A stretch of 64,000 bases of DNA from Pipra filicauda (Eukaryota; Chordata; Aves; Passeriformes; Pipridae). The notes under the pieces were generated by a model. The model searched no databases, was not told the DNA's origin, and saw only the letters and a list, made by a program, of their open reading frames with translations. Position numbers and translations under genes: made by a program. Location of the stretch: NCBI RefSeq assembly GCF_003945595.2, contig NW_024104405.1:789287-853286 (forward strand), written 5' to 3'. This document shows positions 21,301-33,169 of the stretch, one piece after another (within the stretch, counting starts at the first letter, position 1; each line of letters begins with the position of its first letter).

Positions 21301-22339
21301 TGGAGCCAGACAAGCACGGGGCAGCACAAAGCACTGCAAGACACTGAGCTTGTCAATCACCTGAGAGAAGAAGGAAAGGCTCGATTACCAGGCTGGTGGA
21401 TGCAGCAGCTTTAGAAGAAGATAAAGGTTTGTGGCTTAATTCTGCCTCTTCTGAATGGGTCTTCACAGAAGAGACCAGGGAAATGGAAAGCAGAGAGGCC
21501 CCGAGACATTTTGACTGACAGGTTGACACACCAGAGAGTCTTAATGGATAGTTTAGGGACTGTACACTCAGAAGCATCCCTATATTTTTTGGTCTGAAAG
21601 GGAGCTGGATGTCATCAACAAAGCCTGTTACACACTAGATGTGCACAGCAAGATGGGGGCACAAACACAGCCTGCAGGGACAAGGAGCATCCGTGAGTAT
21701 ACACAGCCAATTCCAAACATCAGATCCCTCCCAGCAACATTGTTCCCCTGTATAAATACTTCCAAGTTAATGACAGCAGGGACAGGAAAGATATCACACA
21801 ACAGAGGATCATTCCTTATATTATGCGAGTATTTTATGCAAACTGGAAGAGCTCCAAGAGGAATTTTATGAGCTCAGCCCCACACCACCTCAAAGCTTGA
21901 GATAAGACTGTCACTCAACAAATGTTTGAATTATTCTGCACTTAAGTCGAGATCTAAGCAGTGGAACAAAGCTCTCCTGAGCCTGTTTCATCATTTCTGA
22001 ACAACATTCTGTTTGGACACACAAGTTTTATCCATTTTGGGGGATGGATGTTTGATTAAGTATTGCTGAATTTCCTTCTCTACTGCTGAGTTATTTGCAA
22101 AAGGACCATTCCTCAAGCAAAAAAAACCCCATCCCTGAAGATCAAGAAAGGTTTTTCCAGCAAATTTAGGTAACTGCTAATATCCCAGAACAATTAACAT
22201 GCTTTTCTGTAACATTCCAGGAAGTAGAAACACCACAGTATATCAGTGACCCACTACAGAGCACAAATACATCCCCAAAGCCCCCCAAGCAAAGAGAAAC
22301 CAGATGCAAACTGTACAAGGCTACTCATATTGGCAGGAA
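21301..22339. other. Unassigned non-coding stretch
   Basis: No gene or repeat recognised. Confidence 0.5.
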
Positions 22340-22620
22340 CACCTCCACATAAAGTGGCTGCTGAGCAATTTCAAACAATGAATACATTCCTAAAATATGT
22401 CTCCTTGTGCATAATTCATGAGCAGAAACAAGCACTAAATCCATTGGATAAATTGTGGACTATGAATCGTTTGCCCTGCTCTAATTATAATTCCATTTCA
22501 GTCTACTAATGGTACCATAAACCATTGGAGCTTCACCCTTGTGGTTTATTGCCTCATTAGCTCTCCTTTGAAGTAATTAATGCTTTGTCAATTTACCTGA
22601 CTAGAGCTCCCATGGTGGCT
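22340..22620. promoter_or_regulatory. Candidate regulatory block with homeodomain and SOX-like cores
   Basis: The block carries AACAATGAATACATTCC, GTGCATAATTCATGAGC, CTCTAATTATAATTCC, the 10-bp palindrome ATGGTACCAT at 22509-22518, AACCATTGGAGC and AAGTAATTAATGC. TAATTA, ATTGG and CATAATT cores occur roughly every 20 bases. It has the strongest enhancer-like texture in this part of the window. No alignment was possible. Confidence 0.33.
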
Positions 22621-23094
22621 CGGGGTGAGACCCAACGAGCTCCATGCCCCCAGCAGGCCTGGAATTCCTGCTCCAGGGGAACACTCCGAGCTCCTCGGGA
22701 GCAGGGCTCTCTGTGCCCTCGTCCACCCAGCACCTCCCACAGCAGGCCAGACCTGCCTACATCACTGGCTACGGGTTTGGAAGGCTACAACAAAATGTAC
22801 TTAAATCCAGGGGTGGATTCCTGTGTTTCCAGGACAATGACACCAGGATTAACTCCTGAGAGGAGTGTGTAATATGATTGTTTTCTCTCATCAACCCTCT
22901 CACACAACCAACAGGCAGCAGATCTTGGGTTGATTTGTCTAACGTTAGTACCATAAACTTCACTAAAACCTCTTCTTTTCACCCATTCCTGTCCTTTCCC
23001 CAGCCAGCCAGAGCTCCCTGGTCTGCCCAACACGGGCTTGGGCACAAAATATACTTTCAGAAACTTAGCAAAGCCCCGTGGTTGGATTCAAACT
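22621..23094. other. Unassigned non-coding stretch
   Basis: GC content rises briefly at 22620-22760. Overlapping open frames on both strands; no gene recognised. Confidence 0.5.
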
Positions 23095-23225
23095 GGACCA
23101 CACGTGAGAAATTCAATAAACATCATTTGTCAGAAGCCTTTGTCGGCTCCCAGCTGTATTTATTTATAAGCTCCCTTTTATTTATAGGTCCTTGTGCTCT
23201 ATATAAAAGCTTTGCAAGGGAAAAG
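23095..23225. promoter_or_regulatory. Candidate AT-rich regulatory segment
   Basis: Contains CACACGTGAG (E-box), AGCTGTATTTATTTATAAGC, CCTTTTATTTATAGG (CArG-like) and CTATATAAAAGC. These words suggest MEF2- or SRF-like or TATA-like sites, but no promoter can be defined. Confidence 0.18.
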
Positions 23226-25616
23226 TGGTCCTGATGCAGGGGGAAGGGAAGGCCAAGTGTTCTACTGATTACACCAACACCAGAGTCTCTTTTCTAAGGA
23301 GAACAAACAGCTGAGCACCTACTTCCTTCCCTGCCCCCTTCAGATGGACAGCAGAGCCAGTAATTGCCAAAGCCAAGCTCAAGTTACTTTCAGTTTGGTT
23401 ACAGAAATCATTTTTAAGAACTACATCAGCTGTGGACTCTTGCAAAACTCAGATGACCCCTGTAGATGGTAACTACTTCTTGTCCAACAGCCAGGAACTC
23501 CTGTACCACTGCCCTCTCCCTGCCATTCAGTTTTCCAAGCCTTCCATGGGCAATATCAAGGATGCAAAGCTCAACCAAAGCCTGTGAAGGATAAAGTAGC
23601 ACAGTTCTGTGCCCTCTGCTTATTGCCTGCTTTGTATCAGATCCCTGAATTTGAGTTTTCAAGTACACTATCAATGTATTTAGAGACCCCCTCTAAACTG
23701 AAAGTCTCCAGTACTCTCACTTCTAGGATCATTTCATATTTTATTGCATCCCTGTGTGTTTATAAAGCCTACTAGAGAATAAAATCACAGAACAATTCAG
23801 ACCCACTGAATCTCCTAATTACAGCTGTTGCCACTCAGAGTAGTGCCCTGTGAACTGTGGAGCTGGATTATAAACCCCCTTCACCCGAGGGTTTCATTCT
23901 CCCTGTAAAACTGCAATCCAGATTGGAACATTAGAGCCTCAGTTTCAAAGAATTATTTTAGTTTTAGTACATGTTTTAATAGTTCTGTTGAGAAGGGTTG
24001 GCTGGTTTGTTTTTAGTGGGGGGACCAGAGTATTAACTGACAGTGAGTAGAACTGATACAACACATTTGAAATGCATCCATTTCAAACAGCATTTCAGGG
24101 CTCTTAAATTGCCAGCTGAGAAGAACAGCCAGTTTAACAGCAACAGGTAACAAATTCCATCCTACCAGTGACAGGTAAGACACAGAGAAGTGTGGTGATT
24201 TAGAGTGAAACAGGCTGCCCAGAGAATACAGAGAGGAACAAAGGGAATTACAGAGACCTATGTGGGAAGGAATGGGAGTCCTAATTCCAGTGACTGATCC
24301 TTGTATTTCTCATCTTGGGTTTTCCTCGAGCTTTAAATTCAAGGGTCAGTTCAGATAAACAGCAAAAGCATCCAGTTACTGGCTCATTCCAAGCTCCAGG
24401 TACCTCAGGGTTCCCTTCAACCAGGGATTGAGCCAGGCTACAACTGCAGATCTAGGCTGCTTCAAATTTGTCTGAAGCCCAGGAGGGGCTTCAGCCAAGG
24501 GGGCTGAGCTTCTTGGTTGATGAACTTGCCTGTTCTCCTTGTTGGTTCAAATAAAACCTTGACAATGAAAAGCCTAAAGTGACATTTTTGAACCATTTAG
24601 GGAAAGAAAAAAAAAATACAGACATAAACCTGGTTGATTTGTTCCCAGTACAACACTCACCACAAAGCACAGAAAGAACTGCTGAACATTTTGAGGTGGG
24701 GTAGGAAGGGAATTTCCCAGACCTTCTCTTTACAACACACCCCAAAGAAGGTGAGGGCTCAGAAAAATAAATTCTAACTTATGTAACACACACAACCCTC
24801 TTGGACAGTACTTAGTTCTACGCACCCACGGAGAATACTTAATACTTTATAGTTCTTTACTTCAAAGAGTTGGATTCATGGTACAAATCAACACAGCCCT
24901 ATTATAGCTCCATTAACAACAAATCATACCTGGTAAGGAACCAAGCCATTAATTAATCACACAAATTCATTTGGGGTTTCCACCAAGGATTATGTAGTAG
25001 CTTGAAAAATGAGGAAGACACAATAAAACAACCACACAGTTGTCGTTCCCTCACCAAGTGTTTTAAATCCTGGATGTCCTTCTCCTTGTGTTCATTTACT
25101 GAGTGTAGAAGCTATAACAGAGGGAATGTCTACGTTCTCCAGAACACAAATCTGCTCCCAGACTGAACCTCTGAGAGCCAGGGTGTCCATCACTAACTTC
25201 CCAGCAGGACCCTGCTCAAATTTAAGCATCTAGAGAATTAGGAACAGCCCCTTCCCATATTTGCAAAACCAGTGTGTAAATTGACAATTCCAGGAAAGTC
25301 AGTCACAGGATCTTAAAAATTAAGAGACAAATAAATGAAAAGTAACCAGTACCTTCAGATTCCAAAAGAACAAAGTGGGGACTGTTCTCCTTTGCTTTCT
25401 CTTTCCTCAGCCATTGTCATACTTAGGGAACACTCTTTCAGGCTATTCTCTTCAATGATCAAGACCAGCAATCTGACCCTTTACTTAACAATAAGGTTTT
25501 AATGAAATTCCAGAATATGACACACCCTCAGTACTGAAAGATTTAATAACACTGAGGCAGATGCAAAACTAACATCACCTTTTCTTGTCAAGCCAAAAGA
25601 GATGACAGTAGCTCGT
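23226..25616. other. Unassigned non-coding stretch
   Basis: No gene or repeat recognised apart from a short A-run at about 24607-24615. A piece at 23776-23800 faintly resembles a CR1 terminus but does not continue. Confidence 0.5.
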
Positions 25617-25662
25617 GTGGACTTAATTTTGTTTGGTCTGTGGACTTAATTTTATTTGGTCT
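25617..25662. repeat. Two-copy tandem duplication, 23-bp unit
   Basis: The unit GTGGACTTAATTTTGTTTGG plus TCT is repeated head-to-tail with period 23 (25617-25639 and 25640-25662). The copies differ by one base (GTTTGG versus ATTTGG), indicating a fairly recent local duplication. Confidence 0.85.
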
Positions 25663-25984
25663 GCATACCCCGCAGGGCAATTAAATCATTCCTTTTGCAG
25701 GCTGAACACTGCATGAAACCTGCACAGGAGACAGATTCTCCACTGAAATCACGTGAAAGTTTTACACTGAAAGATCTGAGCTTGGGGCTTCAGCTGCAAC
25801 CTCGTAACCTAACTTTGTCTTCTCACTGAAACTGCCAGTAGGAAAAGGCAGAGAACAGGACAACAGTGCAAGGGGAGCTGGAAGTAAATGCATTAAGGTG
25901 GATGATATCACTGGACCACTGTTTGCACCAGGAGCTGTTGCCTGCCTTCCATCCCACTGGGGAATTAAACAGCTCAGATAAGAA
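25663..25984. other. Unassigned non-coding stretch
   Basis: Nothing recognised. Confidence 0.5.
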
Positions 25985-26030
25985 AGTGAATTACTCTGCA
26001 AAAGGAGAGTGAATAACTTTGCAAAAGGAG
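25985..26030. repeat. Two-copy tandem duplication, 23-bp unit
   Basis: AGTGAATTACTCTGCAAAAG and AGTGAATAACTTTGCAAAAG, each followed by GAG, lie head-to-tail with period 23 (25985-26007, 26008-26030). The copies differ at two positions. Confidence 0.85.
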
Positions 26031-28710
26031 GCACAAGGCAAGAGCAGGAGCTCAAGCTGTAAATTTAAGCTGTGTGCAGTTGCCAATGGATTTTCAATGA
26101 CCCCCCAAGGAAGTGGCCACTGTTTGAGGTCTTCTTTTAATGACAGCAATTGCCAGTCATCAGTGTGTTTACCTGTCAAATAAACAACACTATTTGTTTG
26201 GGGTTTTTTGCACAGAGGTAGGGATGGAGACCTGGAGGCTCCTATTATTCAGAATATCAGATGCTGCCACAAATTATGCAGACACGAATACTGGTTTTCT
26301 GGACCTCCTGCAGCAAATAGCACAAAGGATTTTAACACACTGTAGTGCCAGTCACTACCAGTAATGCTATTAAAAATAAGTGTACTGACATAACATTTAT
26401 TTTGCCCTTTTCAGCACCCTCCTTTTAAGCTGGCACTTGTTACTGGAAGAAAGCAGATGAAAGAGTTCATTTGCCACCACGTTCAGCCAGCCTCGAACAC
26501 GATTTTTGGCAAAGGTTTCTTCACAAGACCATTTAAGGAAGCTGATCCAGCAGCAGAATGAACTTGCAACCAGTTAATGTCATAATGCCTCCAGTCAGTC
26601 AGAAACCTCCCTGTCTGAAAGCTTAAGTTCCTTTTGTTTGAAGGAAAGATTTATATTTTCAAAAGTAGCAAAGTAATGAAAAGACCAATTCCTTTTGAAT
26701 TCATCAATCCACACCACATAAGTCACCTCTCGGCTACCTCTTCCCTGCAGTTACTCACATTATTGCTCTTTAGTACCCAAATGAAGTTTTTAGATACAGG
26801 TTTGTGAACAGTCCACCTCTCCCCAGGCTTGTCTCCCAGATTTGCTGCTTACAAGCAGTTGAGAGAGGACAGTGGACAAATATGTTTTGTGGGGTAAGAA
26901 TAAAGAGCGTGGGACAACCCCAAGGCCAGGGGTTTCCCAGGAAAATGTGTCCCAGACCCTGTAAACACTATTCCACAGTGCTTTCAGGGCTTCCTAAAAG
27001 AAGAACTGGTGGTCAAGCTCTGAGGCACAAAGTGCACATGGCAAGGAAAGCTGGGTGTGAAGGGATGGTAAAGCCTCTCTAACTGTTAATTCAGACATGC
27101 CACAGTCCAATACATTAAACATATTTATAAATCCACGAATCAGCAAGAAGTAGGTACCTGATTATACTCAAAGAGCTGGGCTTCCATCTGCTGATTTTTA
27201 ATGGGACTCCAACTCATAAAAGCATCTCTGCCACTCCTGGGTACGAAGGGTAGGAAAAATGACCTGAGTGCTTTTGAAAAGCCAGTTCTGCTCAACCTTT
27301 AGCAAAACCAGGGCCAGTTTGCAGATGCAGGGAGTGAAGAGCTGTGCTGTTCAACAAGAGCTGGGTAGAACTGACAGGGTGAACACACTGGAAGCTGATT
27401 TTCACTCAAAGGTCCAAGTTAAGGCATTCTGCTTGGGTGAGGAACCTGAGCTGGAACACCGAGCCTCCTCCACAGAGATCAGACCCTCCCAAACAGGGGC
27501 TGCCTGTTCCAGGACTCCCAGGAGCCAGGTCGTCTCCCAGGGGGATTGCTGAGCTCCTGGCAGCTGTGCCAGTGGGGGGAACGAGGAGGTTCACGTGACA
27601 CAGGTCCCCCAAAATCCCCCGCTTCTGTCTCAGTCCTGGCTTGTGCTGGCTCTGCATCCACACACCCTCCTCCAGCACGGGAGACATTCTGCCCTTCCCC
27701 GTGCCTACTGCCAAGTGATTTTCTGAGGCACAGAGACTGCCATTAATTGGGCTTATTTGAAATTCTCGGAAGTACAGGAGTTGCCCTCCACGTCTAACGA
27801 TCACCTGAGCAAAACAAACCTTTTGTGGGCAGTTGTGAAGCACCCTGACCATCACAAAACACTCCTGACAATCCTTTCTTGTCCCAAGAAAGGATTTCCT
27901 TTCTTGTTTATTGGTCAGGATCAGGTCCCTGGGTAATGCAGGGGAGCCACATCTCTTGGGACACTAAGAGGTGGTTCTGCAACTGTGAGAAGAAACGAGA
28001 GAGGAACAACACAGCCAGCAGTTCTCCTGGCAAACCTCAGCTTTAACCTCTGCTGGTGTGTTTGCTGTGCCAGAGGCGAGGTGGCAATCACACCATTTCC
28101 CTGCCCCACAGGGGTGTTGGGGGAGCTATTAATGCCTTCAGGCTACAAAGGAAATGCTCACTATTATTACTGGCACATTACACACTCCCCACTTTCTCAG
28201 CTCAGTAGGACAGGGAACACTGAGTGGAAAATTGCAAATGTAAGAGCTAAACTTATTCACTTTACAAGTTACCCCAGTGTTTTTCTTTTCAGCTGTCAAG
28301 CTGCTTTATAAAAAGCAGCTCAGATAAGCAACTCTCACCCTCTACAATTTGGTTTTGTTTGCTTCCTAAGCTGGAAACGGGTGTCTCTTGTCTTTATTTC
28401 ACTTCAAGTCAAGCCTGAAAGAAAAACGCTTGTAGAAAAAATCCTGTAATTGCTGGATCTGATTTTCATTTGAACTTTTGCTTCATTCCTGTGGTACCCA
28501 CAACTTTTGAAATGCTGTGTAACTGATGTAGTTACGATCTATATGGAAGAATGAGTGGGCAGGTTTTTAAGTGGGCACATATATGATAGACTGTATGGCC
28601 ATGAGAGAAAAAAAAATGTACTTACAGGATTGATGCACAGTCACTGGAACTACAAGATATGAACCAGCTTTCCTGAAGAACCCAGCCTCCACTTGGGCAT
28701 TAAAATAAGT
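26031..28710. other. Unassigned non-coding stretch
   Basis: No gene recognised. A 149-codon minus frame (27406-27855) lies in a GC-richer part (27420-27720) and shares its span with open frames on both strands. No domain is visible. Confidence 0.5.
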
Positions 28711-28824
28711 GGCTAGATTTTCAAAACTCCCCAGCTGCCATCATGCTGAGCAATTTTGATTATCTGGCCATAAAAATGTCTCAGTGAGAACTGCTGGGTG
28801 CCAAGCACTTTTGGAAATCTGGGC
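28711..28824. mobile_element. Decayed inverted-repeat (MITE-like) element
   Basis: The ends are near-complementary: AGATTTTCAAAACTCCCCAG at 28715-28734 faces CTGCTGGGTGCC, then AAGCACTTTTGGAAATCTGG at 28803-28822. This matches a widespread amniote non-autonomous DNA-transposon pattern (AGATTTTCAAAAGTGCTCAGCACC ends, CAGCAGCTCCC arms), known to me from turtle and archosaur genomes. I cannot give the family name with certainty. The middle is eroded. Confidence 0.5.
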
Positions 28825-30595
28825 TCAATTGTAGGCTCTGAGCATTTAAGAAACCACTAGCTCCAAATGTAAATAGTGGTTGTATGAAGCAATGGGTGGA
28901 AGTCATGTAAGAGGCATGTACATGTCTCAAAGTATGTGTGTTTTCTTAGTTTCCCTTTAAACACTCTCATCTGCATCCTGCTCCTGCACGTTACCATGCA
29001 GAAAGACATAATCACATTGCAAATCTTTCTCCTGGAGTAAAAAACAAACCTCAAAATTAAACTGTCCCCTAAATACTTTCTGCTTCAATGAATAATCTCA
29101 CAGGAAAACTGTGAGGATGCTCCTTAATTTTCTGTGTTCACCTAGAGGATGCAGGATGGTGCCAGCAGAGGATAAACTTAATTACCACGACAGGAGGAGC
29201 CATAAAGTCACCAAGAGCTCAACTATGAGGGACAGAGTTCATCACACACCTGAACGTGACACTTTCTTTTCAATCCCACTGGAAAAACCAATAGACAAGA
29301 AAGGAATAATATGAGTGGGAGAAATATGAGAGGACACAAAGAGCATCATGTGGTCTAGATGACCCCCCTGCATGAAAAGTTGTGAATACTCAAGGAAAAA
29401 AGTCTCTGAAAACTGTTTGTAATCAACCCACAAGCTGAAATATATTCGCATGCAACATTTTTTAGTGGTTTCCAACAACTAGTATAATTATATAAATGCT
29501 TATGGAATATTGATAGACATGATTTGCCAGCATTATGTCATCCTTTTTCTTAAAAACAGTTTTTCCAGCTTAATTTGCAGCTATGTTATAATAATGTTGT
29601 ACCTAACTCTATCATCTTCAATAATTTGAAAGAAAGTGAATAAGTATGAAGCGATTCAGAAAGCTGTAAAGCAAACAGTCATTTTATGGAGAGATACTTT
29701 CTATTAATCCTGCATGCCAGTCACTTTGATTTTGTGAAAAAAAGGGAGTTGGAAGTGTTGCTTGGTGCCCCAAGGGACTTCTCAGCTTTGTACAGATGCT
29801 GCTAATCTCAGTGGTCAGGCCAGAGTCACAAAAAGAAATCAAACTCCCCACACAGACACAGCGTCATTACACATGAAATTAAACTGGCATTAATTAGAAA
29901 AACATCAGTTAGTGATTTAATGGGAAAGATGGACACAGAGAACAGGAGGTTAAAGGAAGACAAAAGATGTGAGTGGTAAAAGAAAGGAAGAGTGGCATAA
30001 AACATTTTCTTCAATTGCTTTTCATGCTCTTCAGAAGGGAATACACAGTTCAATGAAGTAACATTTGAACAAAGAGGATATTTTTGTTCCAATAAACACT
30101 TCATTTCCCTCAAATCTGGATAGCAATGCTTCCTCTTTCAAAAGTGCCTCCTATTGATTCATAATAGTTAATCCCCCCAGTTTTAGGTGACTTTGCCAAA
30201 AGGGGGTGGGGAAATCGGGGGGAAAAAAAGGTTTTTGTTTCTTATTTTACTTCCCTCACTCTTCTCCGAGAGCTTATGAAAAGAATATTTTTACCTGTAC
30301 CAAGATTTCCAACAACTGCAATTTCAACGTGTTAATGGAAATGCTGGGGAGAAGGGCAGCTTTTCCATGTGTTAAATGTTTGTAAATTAAAACAATGGAA
30401 CTTCTGTTGTGCCAGCCCTGAGCGGGGTTTGTTTGCTCCCTTCTCCTCCACCCTCAAGCCCCTGCCTCTCCTCCTCTTCAGGTGCTTAAGAAATCAAGTG
30501 GCTGTTTTGTGCTTCAGTGCAGTAGCTCGGAAGGCAAATAGATCAGATAGTGCAGATTATGCCCTTTAGGCCTTTACAACCCCAACCAATTTTTC
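28825..30595. other. Unassigned non-coding stretch
   Basis: AT-leaning DNA with no gene or repeat recognised. A G-rich patch (GGGGGTGGGG, then GGGGGG) lies at about 30202-30222. Confidence 0.5.
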
Positions 30596-30780
30596 CTTTT
30601 TAACTGTATAAACCAAACATTTCTTCAAAGCACAGCTATTATTAAGCTGCCCCAAACGCCTCTCATGTGTATCAGTCAGAAAGTAACACTCATGTGCCAG
30701 GAGAGGATCCGTGCACTCCCACTCTGCAGCTTTAATTAGGAGCAGGAAACTGTCTGAAGTTCAAGTGTGCAAAGCATTTG
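30596..30780. promoter_or_regulatory. Candidate regulatory segment
   Basis: AGCTATTATTAAGCTGCC, AACGCCTCTCATGTGTATC, AAGTAACACTCATGTG and GCTTTAATTAGGAGC are spaced within 150 bases. The segment is compact and non-repetitive with homeodomain-like cores. Low confidence without alignment. Confidence 0.2.
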
Positions 30781-30958
30781 GAAATTTTCTCTTACTGCTG
30801 CTGTGACCTGGTCCAACTGTACTGTTGGACAGAAAGGGCTTCTAGACAGCAACATGCAGTGTCTTGGCAAGGACTGTGAGGGTGCTGGGCTCCCTCTGCC
30901 TGCTCAGAGCCCTGTGCAGGGTGGCACATCCCGCCGGGAGCAGCTGCCTCTCCCTCAC

Positions 30959-31023
30959 CTGGGAACATCCAGCAGCCACAGCACAACTGCAGTTCCAGCC
31001 AGGCTGCTGAATGCCCGGAAATC
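30959..31023 (-). other. Weak minus-strand exon candidate
   Basis: Read on the minus strand, a pyrimidine-rich acceptor-like GCTCTGCCTCTTTGCCCAG ends at 31024 and a donor-like CAG/GTGAGG begins after 30959. The 65-base interval is open in all three minus frames; one frame reads DFRAFSSLAGTAVVLWLLDV, which is hydrophobic but matches no family I recognise. It may be chance in a GC-richer patch. Confidence 0.17.
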
Positions 31024-32048
31024 CTGGGCAAAGAGGCAGAGCACAAAGTTCCTTTCCATCTATAAACAACGTTTGGGATGAATCAGATAGATGGTAGCCC
31101 ACACTGACAGTTATAGGCCATGGATTCCAAGTGATCACAGCTTGGAAAAAAGGAGCCCTTGGCAGCCCAGGACTGCTGTTTTGTCACCAGTGAACCCACT
31201 TGCACTCTGCTCCATTTTGCCAGATTTTCACAATGGCTAAGCAGCCACATTTTTGGAAGGAGCAGAACTTATCTGATGCGCCCTGGGTGGAAAAAATATT
31301 TTGAATCCTTATTTATTTGCCCAGGTGAGAAGTAAAGCCTTCAGAAAATGTGCTCCCCTATTGCCAAACAGCAAGTCAGAAACATACTTTGTTTTGGTGT
31401 CAGACAAACCAAATCCTTTTGAATCAGGCCTGGTAAGTATTAGTTTAACTTCCAACCTCCACTGAATTTTCAAGGTAAGCCACGAGTGTGAACTCGTTTT
31501 ATAAGTTGATTTTTAGCACAGATTATCTTTCCCTGCTTCACTGCTGCAGTCTTACAAGTCCCATAAAAGATGGAGAAGCACGTTTTTGAACAATTGTTGA
31601 ATTGTCCCAGTTCAGAGCTGCTGTGTTTTCTCCTGGAAGGAGCTGTGTTTTAGCAGTGAGTGACAGAAGGTATCCCATATCATCCCATCCCACAGTACCT
31701 GCTCAGGGAGGAGCTCGGAGGCAGCAGCGGCTCCCGGGATGCTGAGCAGCTCCAGGCAGGGCCCTGCACAACTCCACACCCCTGTTGTTTGGAGAAGACC
31801 TACAGAGACAAGAAAATTCACATTACTGCTCCCAGAATGACACATCACAGACTTCTGGGGAGAAAAAGAGAACAGATATTTTCCCTTTTCCCTGTGCTTT
31901 TATCACCAAATTCTCCCCCACACACTTCACTGCTCCCTCTCTGGGTCAGGCAGCCCTTCCCAGCTGGTTCCCTCTGCCCTGCCCAAGAGGAATGTCCAGG
32001 AAACCACCAGGGGTTAAACTTCCAAATCTTTCTATCACAACTATCTGT
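31024..32048. other. Unassigned non-coding stretch
   Basis: No gene recognised. A 136-codon plus frame (31660-32070) runs into the TA repeat and has no domain. Confidence 0.5.
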
Positions 32049-32067
32049 TAATATATATATATATATT
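32049..32067. repeat. TA microsatellite
   Basis: About nine TA units followed by TTAAATTT. Confidence 0.85.
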
Positions 32068-32325
32068 TAAATTTGGGCACACTACTCACAAAAGTAGGCT
32101 TTAGTGGCAAATACTTTTTGCACCATGAGTAAAATCATAACTATATCACTAAAAATAAAAATCACATGCACAATACAGTGATCTGGTTGTTACAACAGCC
32201 TGGTGACAATTTGCCTCATTTCATTTAGTTTTGTTCCGTTTTTATGCCAAGAAAACAAGAAATGCAGTTATCATCTCTGTACATTTTTCCATCCCGGATA
32301 TTCTGGGTCAGAGTCATAATCCTGA
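32068..32325. other. Unassigned AT-rich stretch
   Basis: Nothing recognised. Confidence 0.45.
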
Positions 32326-32560
32326 GAATGGCTCTGTTTGGGTTTTTTTAATTGTATTAATACTTATTAATAATAAATGTTATGGAATTATAGGCAGAAT
32401 TAATTAGAGGCTCGTTGTGGGCGCAAAAGAGACGTTCTGAGATGTGCTGTATTTATGTATGGACTCTGCTGGCAAGCAAAGATAAAAGGCAAAGCTATTT
32501 TTAGTGCTCACAGAAGATAAAATTTGTGGAAGTGCATGTACATAAATGTAGGTGCCTGTA
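32326..32560. promoter_or_regulatory. Candidate regulatory block
   Basis: AT-rich start (TTAATTGTATTAATACTTATTAATAATAAATG at about 32347-32378, then GAATTAATTAGAGG) followed by CTCGTTGTGGGCGCAAAAG and AGCAAAGATAAAAGGCAAAGC. The mix of paired TTAAT or ATTAAT sites, preserved CpGs and AAAGATA or GATAA cores is enhancer-like. Inferred only. Confidence 0.3.
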
Positions 32561-33146
32561 CAGAACGTGTAGAAGAATTAGTGCCTTTTGGGTGCTCAGC
32601 AGCACGAGCATCAACAAACTTGTCAGGACGTTTTTGGAGCCCTTTAGAGCATCTGAGTTTCACCCTCCAGAAACACAAATTATGTCAAGCCACACCGGTA
32701 GCCTTCCAAAATTTAATCCTGCAATTTCAGTGCACAAGACTCCATTTTATCCTGAATCTCGGCCCTGCACCTCAGAGTACCTCACTCTGCTCATTTTTCA
32801 TTAGCCACACAAGGATAAAAAAGTTTAATCTTGAAAATACTCCCCGTAAATATCTCACAAAAATAAAAAATAATAAAATAATTGATAAAACCACCAAGAT
32901 TTCAATTGCAGCAGAAAAAAAAAACAAAACAAGGAAAAATACTTCTTAAATTATCTTGCATTTTTCACAGTAATTGTTCTTCCAAACTATACTGGTTTCT
33001 TTGTTGCCTGTTATCACACAATGTCCCTAAGCAGGGTTGGTAAAGCCATGCATAGGATTGGAAAAGAAAAAGAGAATGTCAAGTGTGAATTTGTTTTAAG
33101 TCAGCCAAAACGGGCATCTAAATAAATACCCAAGAATTTTGCTAGG
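32561..33146. other. Unassigned AT-rich stretch
   Basis: A 141-codon plus frame (32524-32949) becomes lysine- and asparagine-rich in its last third because of A-rich DNA (32820-32945). I do not call it a gene. Confidence 0.5.
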
Positions 33147-33169
33147 AAAAAAAAAAAAAATATATATAT
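33147..33169. repeat. A-run plus TA repeat
   Basis: Fourteen A followed by TATATATAT. Simple sequence, possibly a retroposition tail with no recognisable body. Confidence 0.8.

Noticed and set aside
23776..23800. Possible CR1 terminus (AATCACAGAACAATTCAG)
   Set aside because: The match stops after about 18 bases and the expected GGTTGGAA-type continuation is absent.
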